Shown one piece after another: positions 47,250-59,344 of a stretch of 64,000 nucleotides of DNA. The notes below the pieces were generated by a model that saw only the letters and a program-made list of their open reading frames with translations, did no database searches and was not told the origin of the DNA. The stretch comes from Amorphophallus konjac (lineage: Eukaryota; Streptophyta; Magnoliopsida; Alismatales; Araceae): the NCBI GenBank assembly GCA_022559845.1, contig CM040120.1:164158334-164222333 (forward strand), read 5' to 3'. The position numbers and the translations under genes were made by a program. Each line of letters begins with the position of its first letter. Position 1 is the stretch's first letter.

Positions 47250-47752
47250 CTATACAGGTTGCAGAAAATGCAAAAAACTCAAGTGCCTTCTAGACCATTG
47301 AGTTTTTAGGTTACAACCAACTCTGCGTCTTAGTGAAAATCCCAGGCTCGCGGAGACTTACGGAGGCCTTGAAACATGATCACCTAGTTCGACAGAAGGA
47401 ATATCCAACGAAGAGGATGTCAAATCTCAGAGATGTTCCTATCAAGTGCAAGTGATCTAATAGCGTCATACCAGAGTATGGGCTATATGTGAAGTAATAA
47501 AATAGAAAGGTGATGAGAAAGGAACGCGTCAAAGCATCCATCCATGTGTAGGAACTTACATAAAACCCTTAAATACAAAACTATAAGGTTTTGGCATGGA
47601 AAATAACACATATGGAAAAATAAGCTTGTAAACATGCCAAGATGCAGTATGAATCATGCCATGATCAGGATGAAAATAAATGACATATAGCATGCTTAGT
47701 ATCATATTTAGTGGGGAAATAAATTAGGTTTGGGCCTGGTTACAGAAAGTAG

Positions 47753-47839
47753 GTGGCGGTCTATATATGGCCGCTACTTTAAGGTGGCGGTCTGTCGGGG
47801 GCCGCTACCTGAATATAGCGATCTATGTGGAACCACCTT
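47753..47839. repeat. Dyad cassettes in LTR G, second cluster
   Basis: Starts 47753, 47784 and 47815, exactly 31 bp apart. Arms GTGGCGGTC and GGCCGCTAC. Confidence 0.75.
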
Positions 47840-48401
47840 CTGCCTTTATCAGACAGAAGCTAAAACCATCGTGTAAGGCTTATTCTAGGCAATACATGCT
47901 TGAAAACTATAAAGAACAGGAAGATAACACAGAATAGCAAGCTTAGGACGAGTTTATGGTATGGAAAGGCATGAATTGCATCAAAAATATTATCTTTTAA
48001 TTAAGAGTGTAGGGCAAGTGGGTAGTGAAAAACATGATTACGCCGCCATAGAAAAATGTTAAATACTCCATGTATAGTGCATGGAATCACAAGGTAACAG
48101 AGGGGTTTTGTTCCAAGCTTGATGTTTAAGCCAACATGAGATAACCAACCTCTGGGATGCTTCCTAAGCCTCAAATTTCTCGTCGGAAGAGGGTCCTAGT
48201 TTCTGCACATCCTGTGTAGAACCATTGACTTTCGATTGTTCTAACTCCTTAGATGCTTGACCTCCTAACACGGGAATTTTTAGAATGTTAGAAGATACTA
48301 AGGGTAACAATAAACTCTAAAGGAAGATATTGAAATAACCATACTATACCTTCGAACTGTGAGATCCAAGACTAGGGTTCGTGCATGACGAACCTGGGGA
48401 C

Positions 48402-48409
48402 TATTTATA
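48402..48409 (-). promoter_or_regulatory. TATA box of LTR G
   Basis: Minus-strand TATAAATA in ctataaatagtcccc; F sits about 55 bp upstream of it. Confidence 0.7.
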
Positions 48410-48716
48410 GAGTTTGGCCTAGGGCTGTGGGATTTGGCCGAATTAGGAGTCCTTATTGGGGTTTGTTGTGCCCCTTGTGCTTTGATGATAATGTGATGTT
48501 TTAATGATAGCAACATGAATGAGTCACCATATTATTTTGCTAAGAACATCACATTGAATGATAGCAACATGAATGCATATGTCTGATCTGTTCTGTGGAG
48601 AATGCATGTGTATGCTAAGTCATGCTGTGTTCCATACTAAGAGCATAAATTGTTTTGTGCTTGATTTCTGTTCTGTGCATTGCTTCTCTGCTGATATGTT
48701 CATGCTGTAGTTCATC

Positions 48717-50830
48717 AAGTCTATACATTCCACTATAGGTTCGAGTTCAAGTCTATACATCGTCAGGGCTCTTCATGCATGTGCATAGTCTATACATCGC
48801 GTGAAGTCTGTACAGAGTTTGCTGTCTGCACGTAGCTTGATGACCAGCAAGTCTATACATTGTCTAGCACACACACATCAGGTCTGTACAGCCAGATCGG
48901 TCAAGTCTGTACAGCCATCCACTTGAAGCATTTCCTCAAGTCTATACAGCCTATGTGCGTCTCTATGCCTTTCTGAAGTCTACACATTGATTAGTTGCAC
49001 GCCACAGAGTTGAGAAAGTCTGTACATCGTGTGTTGCTGAAAGTCTGTACACTGTCTCACTGTTAAAGTCTATACATACTTCAGCGTCTCATTCAGTGTC
49101 TCTCTTTGTGTCTCACTGTTCAAGTCTATACATCCGACTGTGCATTATTCATGAGTAAGTCTATACAGCATTTGCATTGCACGCTAAGTCTATACAACCT
49201 ATGCATTGCACCAAGTCTATACATTGCACTGTAGCTTGCACGAAGTAAAGTCTGTACATCAGGCTATCAGGTAAAGTCGGTACATCCTTTAGCTAGAACT
49301 GTGCAAGTCCATACATCGCTGCATTGGCTAAGTCTATACATTGCACTGTTTGCAGCCTGTTCGTGTTCAAGCCTTCAAAGTCTATACATTGTTCTGTAGC
49401 ACACACACAAAGTCTATACAGCGCTGCATAGACTAAGTCTGTACATCGGTGGCTTGTGCATGCATAGTCTTTCAAAGTCTGTACATCGGTCGTCTCACTC
49501 AGCGTCTCACTCAAGTCTATACATTGCAGCTGAGTTGAAGTCTGTACAGCCCTTGCTTTGCCAAAGTCTATACATCATGCTTGTTCAAGTCTGTACAGCC
49601 TTTCCTTTGGCAAGTCCACACGTCGTGAAGTCTATACATTCGTTTGCATTGTAGTGCTTCAAGTCTGCACATTCCTTGCTCAAGTCTGTACAGCCCTTGA
49701 ATTGGCAAGTCCATACATCGTTCAGTTGTCTATCTAAGTCTACACATTGCTTCATGCATGAAGTCTGCACATTCCACTCTAGAAAGACTGTCTAAGTCTA
49801 TACATTGGTTCTTCATGCATGGCATGCATAGTCTGCACAACGCCTTGTCAGCAAGTCTGCACATTGCTGTAGCACGCATGCAGAGTCTAGACAGTCATGA
49901 GCAAGTCTATACATCGTGTTGCATGTGCTCATTCATGTCTGTACATCGCATAGCATTCAAGTCTGTACATTGTGCATCCTTTGACTTGAAGTCTGTACAT
50001 CGTGCATCTATTGATTCGAAGTCTATACAACATATGTTCTTCATATATTGTCAAGTCTGAACATTGCACATCATCATGGTTGCCTTGATGCCGTAGAAAG
50101 TCTATACATTCTATCAGGCTTTTTCACTGGGATTCAAAGTCTATACATTGTGGCACGTTGAGTCTGTCATTCAAGTCTATACATCCAATTACAATGTACA
50201 CACCTTGCTTGATGCATTCTTACTTAGTGCAACACAAAGTCTACACACTGCATTTGCATTCATCTTCAATGTACACACTTTGCTTGATGCAGTCAGTTCT
50301 GTTGTACATACTTCATCTTGTGCACACTGCATCACGCCTCAGCAAGTCTATACATGCTCTAGCGTTGCATATATAAAGTCTGTACATGGCATAGCTTCTC
50401 ATTCAGCAAGTCTATACATACTTCAGTGTTGCATTCACTAAGTCTGTACACACCTTAGCTTTGCATCCACGAAGTCTGCACATGCCATAGCTCTGCATAT
50501 ACAAAGTCTAGACAACATTGCACGATGAGTCTGCATATTCATATGGCATGTCTATACAACCATCTGCTATGTTCTTAGCATTGCATACCTGAAGTCTGTA
50601 TAATGCCACAGCACTGCATTCACTAAGTCTGTACAACGCCATGGCCCTGCATACGTAGAGTCTGAACATTGCATTGCTTCGCATTCACTAAGTCTATACA
50701 GCTTCAGCTCTGCTTCATGAAGTCTATACATTGCTTCAGCTTTGTCTTCACATAGTCTATACAACGCAATTGTCCTGCTTCATGAAGTCTATACATTGCT
50801 TCAGCTCTGTCTATGTATAGTCTGTACATC
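48717..50830 (+). repeat. About 70 dispersed AAGTCTRTACA motifs
   Basis: Hand count gives about 70 copies of AAGTCTATACAT, AAGTCTGTACAT, AAGTCTGTACAG and close variants, all on the same strand, separated by mostly 15-40 bp of unrelated sequence. The same field recurs in the 3' LTR (57220-59340). Confidence 0.85.
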
Positions 50831-51027
50831 AGTTAACCCTTAAACTGATAATTCCTTTCGAATGTCTAACAGGGACTATCTGCAGAGACTGATGACTTGG
50901 CTCATGATCCAAGGAAGGACGAGGTGTCCAGATGGTGACACGTGTACTGAAAGCCTGCTGGATGCTGCCACGTGGTCCAAGCCATTGGGCGGGAGATGTG
51001 GAGAGCACACGCCCTTCCTGCTGCTGG

Positions 51028-51038
51028 TATATATATAT
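51028..51038 (+). promoter_or_regulatory. TATA-like box of F LTR
   Basis: tatatatatat followed by ggagtttcttcc; the likely core promoter. Confidence 0.55.
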
Positions 51039-51459
51039 GGAGTTTCTTCCTTCAGAAGAAGAAGATCGACTGAAGCAGAGGATAGCCTGCACAATCCTGT
51101 GAGAAAGAAAAGAGAAGCAGAAGAAGCAGAGAAGAAAAAGAGAAAGAGAAGAAGAGTAGAAGAGAAACAGAGAGTTAGAGAGCTCGAGCAGAGAAAGAGA
51201 GAGTGTGATTAGCAGAAGAAGAAAAAGAGAAAGAAAGATAGTGAGATCGAGAGAGATCTGCCTTCACTGGACCGTGGATCAAATCCAGGCCAGTCAGCTC
51301 CTTGTGAGCCACATTCGTGCTTCATTGTTTACAGTTTTCATTGCTGTAGTTTCTTGTTTTTGCTTTCCTTTTAAACCTTTCTTCAAGCTGTCTGTCAGCA
51401 GTGCAAGCTGTGATGCACAGCGGCGAGGTGGATACCTCGGACGGGTGAAGCTGTAGTCC

Positions 51460-51545
51460 CCAGCGGATGGCAAGCTGTGTTGCCCAGCGGATGGCAAGCT
51501 GTGTTGCCCAACGGTTGTATGGCAAGCTGTGATGCCCAGCTGTTC
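51460..51545 (+). repeat. 24-25-bp direct repeats with short hairpins
   Basis: Three to four copies of ggatggcaagctgtgttgcc plus variants; GGCAA pairs with TTGCC in each. Confidence 0.65.
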
Positions 51546-51918
51546 AAGCTGTGAGTCAGCGGAATCCACACTCGGGTTTGAGTGTGGGGTGGATGTAGGT
51601 CTGGAGGACCGAACCACCTAAAAATCCTTTATGCACTGTGGTTTAAATTTTCTTATCTGATTGGCACTAGATGAATGCTTAGGGATGATATGGTTTGATT
51701 GCACACTGTGTGTTCGATTGTATCTTTGAGAGTCCTTTGACATTATTCCTAAGTCACTAGTCAGTTCATCTATAAGCATTTCACTTGACTTAGTGAATCT
51801 GAATTCCGCAATTGCTTATTGGACTTCTGTTAGTATCAGGAAGAATTTTTAATTGGGCGAAATTTTTAAGGGGAGATTCATTCACCCCCCTCTGAATCTA
51901 CTACACCGAACCCAACAA

Positions 51919-51931
51919 TTGGTATCAGAGC
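51919..51931 (+). other. Primer binding site of element F
   Basis: TTGGTATCAGAGC, tRNA-iMet type, one base after the LTR end. Confidence 0.9.
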
Positions 51932-52082
51932 GGGTTGCTGTGCATAGGATCTAACAATCCGCAACAGATCCTACATTTCTGGTTGGTGCATTGTAGAGTG
52001 GGCTTCCTGTGTTCTGTGTTTTGTTTCACCGATTTAGTGTCTTGATTTCTTCATCTAACTTTAGTGTATTCATCATATCTCC

Positions 52083-54569
52083 ATGGCTAATCCTCTGATA
52101 TTCAGAGGTAATAACTTTGATTCTTGGTTAGAAAATTTCCATCGATATATAAAATCTACTGATCCAAATCTTTGCAAGGTAATAACTCACGGTCCACACA
52201 AATTATCAAAAGATAAATCTAGATGGACTGAGAAGGACAAATTGAAAGACTCTGTCAACACTAGAGCAGTAGTTTTAATAAAAGAATCAATTGACAGACC
52301 TCTAATCGAATGCATTTCTTCTTGCAGGTCTGCTAAAGAAATTTTGAAAAAACTAAAGCTAATCAGGAATCACAGCAAATGCTTGATGGCTGATCGGAGA
52401 AATGATGATGATGAAATCTCATCTCAGGTAAGCTCTTAATCTGAAGAACTTTCGATTGATGATCTATGGAATATAAATGAGGAACTTAATGATAGATGTG
52501 AAAGACTAAAATCTGAGAATAAAAGATTGAAAAAGAAATATTATCAGATAAATTTGAAAGCTTCCTATGAAAAATGTCTAAATCTGAAACAATCTTATGA
52601 TGCATGTATGTTAGATGTTCAGAACTTTAAGGAACAAAATGATTCTCTAAAACTTGAAAATCAAACATGTTTGGACAAGATATCTGAACTAGAGAATCAA
52701 CTTATTAAGATGAAAAATGAGCATTTAAAAGGCATGCAAGAATTGATTGAGATAAATTCTGTAATGAACAAACTGAAGTCTGAAAATGTTGAGGTTCAAA
52801 AGCAAAATGAAGATCTCAAGGCTAGTCTGAATAAAATCAGCAAGGAAACAATGCATATCTCTTCTCTAAAATCAAACTGTAATATGTGCTCAGCTCTAAG
52901 AGAACGTAATGAAGATCTCTATAATGAAAATGAATGGATGAAGAAATAAATTGAAGTGCTTAAAGAGGATCACAGAAATCTGCTTGCTGAGAAAATTAAA
53001 GTGGAAGAAAGGGAAGAGGAACTAATTGAAAAACTGGAGCTGATGTCTGGAAGAGAAAGATGTGCTGATAATGAAATTCAGGCTAAAAACTTTGGGGAAG
53101 AAAACACTGAACTGAAGGCTGAAGTTGAAAAACTAAAGCGGTTAAACACTGGCTTGTCTGAAAGACTTCTCACCACAGAAAAAGGAAAAGCTGTCTGTGA
53201 TAAAGAATCAGAAAAGTTGAGTAATCTGGAACAAGAAGTTGAGAAGTATAAAACTGCAAATAAAGTCTTAAGTGAATGTGTCAATTGCAGTGAACAGGAG
53301 ATAGCCAGTTATGAGCTTCATATAGCATCTTTGGAGGATAAAATTCATGATCTGGAAAACTCAGCATCTAAGTCTGCTAAGAATGAAGGAAAAATGAAAG
53401 CTGTCATGAAAGATAAAAATGACAATTCAAGAGAGAGGATAAGTTACAGTTATGATGTTAAGGAAATCACTAAAAACCAGCTATACACCACTTTTGTGCA
53501 AAGCTCTAATGTAGCTGGTACTTCAAATCAATCCCCAAAACAAAAGGAAAATCAGAAATCACCTTCAAAATCTGTATTTCAATTCAAAGCCCAGAAAAAT
53601 GAAAAGCAAACGAAAATTGTGAAAGGGGGTAAAAAATTGAAAAAGAATGGTCAGATGAATAAACTCAAAATTGACCCTGCATGTACTGTGAATTCTGCTA
53701 GCAGTGTGGAGTCGGATAGATTAACGCATGCCACTCATAATTCATCTACTCACTCGCATGCATCTGAGAAGGAATTCTCATGTTATTACTGTGGCAAAGC
53801 AGGGCATATAATGGATGATTGCTGACTGTTGCTTGAAGATGAGCATGCTAGTGAAGCAATGCATTCTAGGAATTCATCTGATAGAAACCACACCACTAAG
53901 AAATATGATGCATCATGTTATTACTGTGGTAGGCGTGGTCACCTAATGAATGCATGTTTTATCTTGAAAGAAGACAATGAACTACATGCTAAAATTCTTT
54001 CACATGCTCATGGCCCATATAGATACAAATCTACTTCAGGCCAGCATATTATTTGTTTCACTTGCAACAAGCCTGGGCATAAGGCAGATGAGTGCTGGTC
54101 AGGAAATCATTGGGGTAACAATGAATCAAGAAGCAAGCATCTTAGATGCTTTGAATGTGGGAAATATGGTCATGCAATCAAGGACTGCTGGCATGTTCAG
54201 GGAAATCATATTAACTTCAAATCTGCTGAATTCCCCAGAACAAAAAGTGTGAATTTTTCATGTTATAACTGTGGCAAGTCAGGTCACAAGTATGCTGAAT
54301 GTTGGTCATCTGGTAATAAGAAACAAAATGTTCATGTAAACAACAAAACATTTAATGCTCAGTCTCATAGGTCTCATGCTGCTTTTGGTCTGCACCATAG
54401 GACCAGAAAATCTGCTGTTTCATGTAGATATTGTGGTAAATTTGGTCACTCCATGACTGATTGTCATCTGATGGACTATGATGATAATGTTGCTAAGAGA
54501 CTGTTCAGAACACCTGTCAGAACTAACTCGGGACCCAAGGCTGTTTGGGTCCCTGCAGGATCAAATTGA
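52083..54569 (+). pseudogene. gag: Element F gag with six zinc knuckles (three stops)
   Basis: One frame of 829 codons from ATG 52083 (MANPLIFRGNNFDSWLENF). In-frame stops at 52437-52439, 52947-52949 and 53823-53825. The N-terminal gag domain is short: about residue 100 it passes straight into another stretch, so its middle seems deleted. Residues ~130-450 look like a long coiled coil. Then six C-x2-C-x4-H-x4-C knuckles start at 53781, 53916, 54054, 54147, 54261 and 54423. The C-terminus (TNSGPKAVWVPAGSN) resembles the usual gag-protease junction, after which pol is missing. Knuckles bind RNA; Sirevirus gags usually have one or two. Confidence 0.88.
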
Positions 54570-56968
54570 TTAACATGTTACAGGTGTGCCTTGGAATGAA
54601 AAAGAGGGGTAAATAAACCAAGGCACTGAACAGGAAGACCCAGGGTTCTGCTTTTCAGGTTAGTTCTAAACACTTTGCTTAAATTCCATTATATGAAATT
54701 GTGAACTTGAAATGATTGCATATCATGTTGATTTGTTGATGTTAAATTGAAAATTTCTGAAATGGAACTGCCCAATCATGTTCATGGTAACTCACTAATG
54801 TCTGAAGTGCATGGATTATAATTGAATGTCAAACTTGAAATCATGTGATGTACTTTTATCATACATCATGCACCTAGTCAGGGGGAGTTAAATAATTCTT
54901 GATTAATCATACTGTTGCTCATATTTGGTTGCATATATGATGCATCTAGACAGGGGGAGCTTGTCTGCTGTCGCTTGGTCATCATGTTCTCCTATCAGAT
55001 TTGTTGCATACTGCACATATGAAGAGTAGTGCATGTCATAAAATTTTGAAAAACCTAAAAAGATATTCCATTGCATTTAGATAGGGGGAGTATTCCTATT
55101 TCATCTCTTCTTCACCTCATGAACTCCTTTTGTCTAGCAATCTGATCCATTCTCTTGACTATGTGCTGTTCAAATTGAATTCTCTGCTGTCTTCACCAAA
55201 ACAGCTGATCAGTCTGAATTCCAGATTCAGCTACTATCTGTTGATAAACTCTCTTCTAATGCTATTCTCTATTGGTGATTGACTCTTCCACCAGCTTGTA
55301 CTCATCCTTCATATATCTCTTAGCTGGTGACTGACTTAATTCTATTGTTGACTAGTTGGTCAGTTATTTTTTTGACTTGATCTGAGGAACTTAAGCTGCA
55401 TGTCATGCAATTCAGTCTGAGAATTTTGTAGAAATTCCTATCATATAGGTTTAAGAATTACCACTGAATCAGACTGATATAAGATTAATGTATTCTAATA
55501 TTTGTAATTAAATGAATTGAAAATATCTGAATGATAAGGTTTAATAAACTTTAACCACATGTGTCATGAGAACCTTAGACTCTCTCATCTGATATCTGAA
55601 AATTTGAAATCAAGGCTACTTTGGTAGAGATACATAGAGTGAGTATTGTGGTTAAACATTAACTTGAGAAATGTTGACTAATTGAAAAACTGTGAATTCA
55701 GAGCAATGACTTGGTCATTGAGAAACTGAGTTCTTCATTAATGAAATAAAGTAACTTATGTCATGAAGTGCCATAGTTATCTCTGGTAAAAATTTATTGA
55801 AAAACCTGATAGAGCAATGTCATATTTGTGTCAAGTAACTGGGGAGTCTGGCCTCTGATCAAGGTGTCTCCTCACGTAAAAAGACATGTCTATTGCTAAC
55901 TCTGTTCTTGAAGTTGAGAGGCAATGATAGTTATCACACTGAGTAACTGGGTCACTTCACCTGAGACGTGTTGTGCCTCATGTAAAAAGGTGTTGATCAA
56001 CCTAAATTACTCAGGAAAAATATAATGTGCTTCAAATGAAAATAAATTGAAAATTCTATCAACTCATATTCTTGTAAAAAGTGTTTAACATCAATACTAA
56101 TCTGTGTAACTCTTAAAAGAGTCATTGAGATCATGTGTGTAAGATAAAGATGATTGATTTTGAGTGTTATCTGACTATCTGGTTGACCTTTATTAAAACT
56201 TGGATTCAGATATGAGTATTGAGTTTAATTTGACAAATTTGGTATACATCATAATTAAATCAGATTGGTTAAGTTGCCACTTCATAACCCTTTATGATAG
56301 AAGAGTCTATTCTTCTTAAGAGTTATTGTAGTAGTGCAAGCATTAAAATCCCTCATGATCAGATTCATTCATGATCAACAGAAACTGTATTGTCAACTCC
56401 TCTCTTATCAGTTGACTGATTCCATCTGCATTTTTCTGACCATACAAATGTGAGGTGCCACTCCCATTATTACCTTGCTCACTTGCAGCCTTCTGAACTT
56501 CAGAATCCTAATGGTGGTGGATTTCAGATTGATTCCTGAGATGTACTTCTCTCCACACTGTTGGAATCTTCCATCTTATTTTGCAACCAGTTCTGGTTCT
56601 GTGGTCTTTTCACCTGTTTCATTCTGTTCATGCATATGTGAGGTGCCATAACCAGAATTCAGATTCTTTGTAATGGCATATTTCAGATTGATTTATTGGA
56701 TAACCAGAGTTCATCCCTGCGCTTCAGGGGGAGTTATGGGTTATCTGCTTTTAAGGGGAGTGTAGTCAATCATGCATGTTGATAGGGGGAGAGCTGTTTT
56801 ATTTTCATAAAGGGGGAACTCCATTTCAGTGAACCTTGTTTCATTCTGTGTATTTGTGTGCTGAATTTTGTCTCTCAAACCATCTCCTTTTTGCTTATGT
56901 CAAAGGGGGAGAATAGTTTGACGAGTCAGTGTGACTCATTATGTTGCCATCATCAAAAAGGGGGAGAT
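54570..56968 (+). other. Element F non-coding region with repeated purine tracts
   Basis: No coding signal. At least eight GGGGGAG/GGGGGAA tracts (near 54889, 54951, 55083, 56728, 56783, 56811, 56903 and the functional one at 56955-56968). Multiple tracts upstream of the 3' LTR are known for Sireviruses. Confidence 0.75.
56955..56968 (+). other. Polypurine tract of element F
   Basis: aaaaagggggagat directly before TGTTGTGCCCC. Confidence 0.85.
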
Positions 56969-59344
56969 TGTTGTGCCCCTTGTGCTTTGATGATAATGTG
57001 GTGTTTTAATGATAGCAACATGAATGAGTCACCATATTGTTTTGCTAAGAACATCACATTGAATGATAGCAACATGAATGCATATGACTGATCTGTTCTG
57101 TGGAGAATGCATGTGTATGATAAGTCATGCTGTGTTCCATACTAAGTGCATAAATTTTTTTGTGCTTGATTTCTGTTCTATGCATTGCTTCTCTGCTGAT
57201 ATGTTCATGCTGTAGTTCATCAAGTCTATACATTCCACTATAGGTTCGAGTGGTCAAGTCTGTACATCGTCCTAGATTGCATTATCAAGTCTATACATCG
57301 TCAGGGCTCTTCATGCATGTGCATAGTCTATACATCGCGTGAAGTCTGTACAGCGTTTGCTGTCTGCACGTAGCTTGATGACCAGCAAGTCTATACATTG
57401 TCTAGCACACACACATCAAGTCTGTACAACCAGATCGGTCAAGTCTGTACAGCCATTCACTTGAAGCATTTCCTTAAGTCTATACAGCCTATGTGCGTCT
57501 CTATGCCTTTCTGAAGTCTACACATTGATTAGTTGCACGCCACAGAGTTAAGAAAGTCCGTACATTGTGTGTTGCTGAAAGTCTGTACACTGTCTCACTA
57601 TTAAAGTCTATACAGACTTCAGCGTCTCATTAAGTGTCTCTCTTTGTGTCTTACTGTTCAAGTCTATACATCCGACTGTGCATTGTTCATGAGTAAGTCT
57701 ATACAGCCTTTGCATTGCACGCTAAGTCTATGCAGCCTCTGCATTGCACCAAATCTATACATTGCACTGTAGCTTGCACGAAGTAAAGTCTGTACATCGG
57801 GCTATTAGGTAAAGTCTGTACATCCTTTAGCGAGAACTGTGCAAGTCCATACATCGCTGCATTGGCCAAGTCTATTCATTGCACTATTTGCAGCCTGTTC
57901 GTGTTCAAGCCTTCAAAGTCTATACATTGTTCTGTAGCACACACACGAAGTCTATACAGCGCTGCATAGACTAAGTCTGTACATCGGTGGCTTGTGCATG
58001 CATAGTCTTTCAAAGTCTGTACATCGGTCGTCTCACTCAGCGTCTCACTCAAGTCTATACATTGCAGCTGAGTTGAAGTCTATACAGCCCTTTCTTTGCC
58101 AAAGTCTATACATCGTGCTTGTTCAAGTCTGTACAGCCTTTCCTTTGGTAAGTCCACACATCGTGAAGTCTATACATTCATTTGCATTGCAGTGCTTCAA
58201 GTCTGCACATTCCTTGCTCAAGTCTGTACATCCGTTGAATTGGCAAGTCCATACATCGTTCAGTTGTCTGTCTAAGTCTACACATTGCTTCATGCATGAA
58301 GTCTGCACATTCCACGCTAGCAAGACTGTCTAAGTCTATACATTGGTTCTTCATGCATGGCACGCAGAGTCTGCACAACGCCTTGTCAGCTAGTCTGCAC
58401 ATTACTGTAGCACGCAGGCAGAGTCTAGACAGTCATGAGCAAGTCTATACATCGTGTTGCATGTGCTCATTCATGTCTGTACATCGCATAGCATTCAAGT
58501 CTGTACATTGTGCATCCTTTGACTTGAAGTATGTACATCGTACATCTATTGATTCGAAGTCTGTACAACATATGTTCTTCTTATATTGTCAAGTCTGAAC
58601 ATTGCACATCATCATGGTTGCCTTGATGCCGTAGAAAGTCTATACATTCTATCAGGCTTTTTCACTGGGATTCAAAGTCTATACATTGTGGCACGTTGAG
58701 TCTGTCATTCAAGTCTATACATCAATTGCAATGTACACACCTTGCTTGATGCATTCTTACTTAGTGCAACACAAAGTCTACACACTACATTTGCATTCAT
58801 CTTCAATGTACACACTTTGCTTGATGCAGTCAGTTCTGTTGTACATACTTCATCTTGTGCACACTGCATCACGCCTCAGCAAGTCTATACATGCTCTAGC
58901 GTAGCATATATAAAGTATGTACATGGCATAGCTTCTCATTCAGCAAGTCTATACATACTTCAGTGTTGCATTCACTAAGTCTGTACACACCTTAGGTTTG
59001 CATCCACGAAGTCTGCACATGCCATAGCTCTGCATATACAAAGTCTAGACAACATTGCACGATGAGTCTGCATATTCATATGGCATGTCTATACAACCAT
59101 CTGCTATGTTCTTAGCATTGCATACCTGAAGTCTGTATAATGCCACGGCACTGCATTCACTAAGTCTGTACAACACCATGGCCCTGCATACGTAGAGTCT
59201 GAACATTACATTGCCTCGCATTCACTGAGTCTATACTGCTTCAGCTCTGCTTCATGAAGTCTATACATTGCTTCAGCTTTGTCTTCGCATAGTCTGTACA
59301 ACGCAATTGTCCTGCTTCATGAAGTCTATACATTGCTTCATCTC
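56969..59344 (+). mobile_element. Element F 3' LTR, truncated by D
   Basis: Matches 48464-50810 with scattered differences and some insertions (for example 57250-57285). It stops where element D's LTR begins, so the promoter part of this LTR is absent. Confidence 0.88.

Larger units (their letters stand above)
45941..48463 (-). mobile_element. Ty3/gypsy LTR G (reverse)
   Basis: The right-to-left LTR ends GGTGTGACA at 45941. Features on the minus strand: TATA box 48402-48409, CCTCCGTAAG module about 47309-47366 (extended to ~47410), dyad cassettes 47113-47249 and 47753-47839, a hairpin-like ctactgggagagtgtgctca near 46335, and AATAAA near 46090. Element F interrupts it at 48463/48464, so the LTR start is not seen. 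The 1-568 segment is a relative. Confidence 0.8.
48464..51917 (+). mobile_element. Element F 5' LTR
   Basis: 3454 bp, TGTTGTGCC to CCCAACA. Contents: repeat field 48717-50830, TATA 51028-51038, a purine-rich GA stretch (51040-51240) and short direct repeats with ggcaagctgtgttgcc (51460-51545). Confidence 0.9.
48464..59344 (+). mobile_element. Element F: Sirevirus-like Ty1/copia element lacking pol
   Basis: 5' LTR 48464-51917, tRNA-Met primer site, gag 52083-54569, 2.4-kb non-coding region with many GGGGGAG tracts, and 3' LTR 56969-59344, cut by element D. No protease, integrase or RT is seen. LTR start (TGTTGTGCCCC, then TTTGATGATAATG) and the repeated tracts mark a Sirevirus. The element must be mobilised in trans or is a deletion derivative. 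Confidence 0.88.

Noticed and set aside
48717..50830. CRISPR-like array (short repeats with unique spacers)
   Set aside because: Repeats are only 11-12 bp, imperfect, spacers vary widely in length, and the field is inside both LTRs of a plant retrotransposon. There are no cas genes.
50862..51212. Charged open frame ending KKRKRRRVEEKQ
   Set aside because: Derived from the GA-rich R-region of F's LTR; no conserved counterpart visible.
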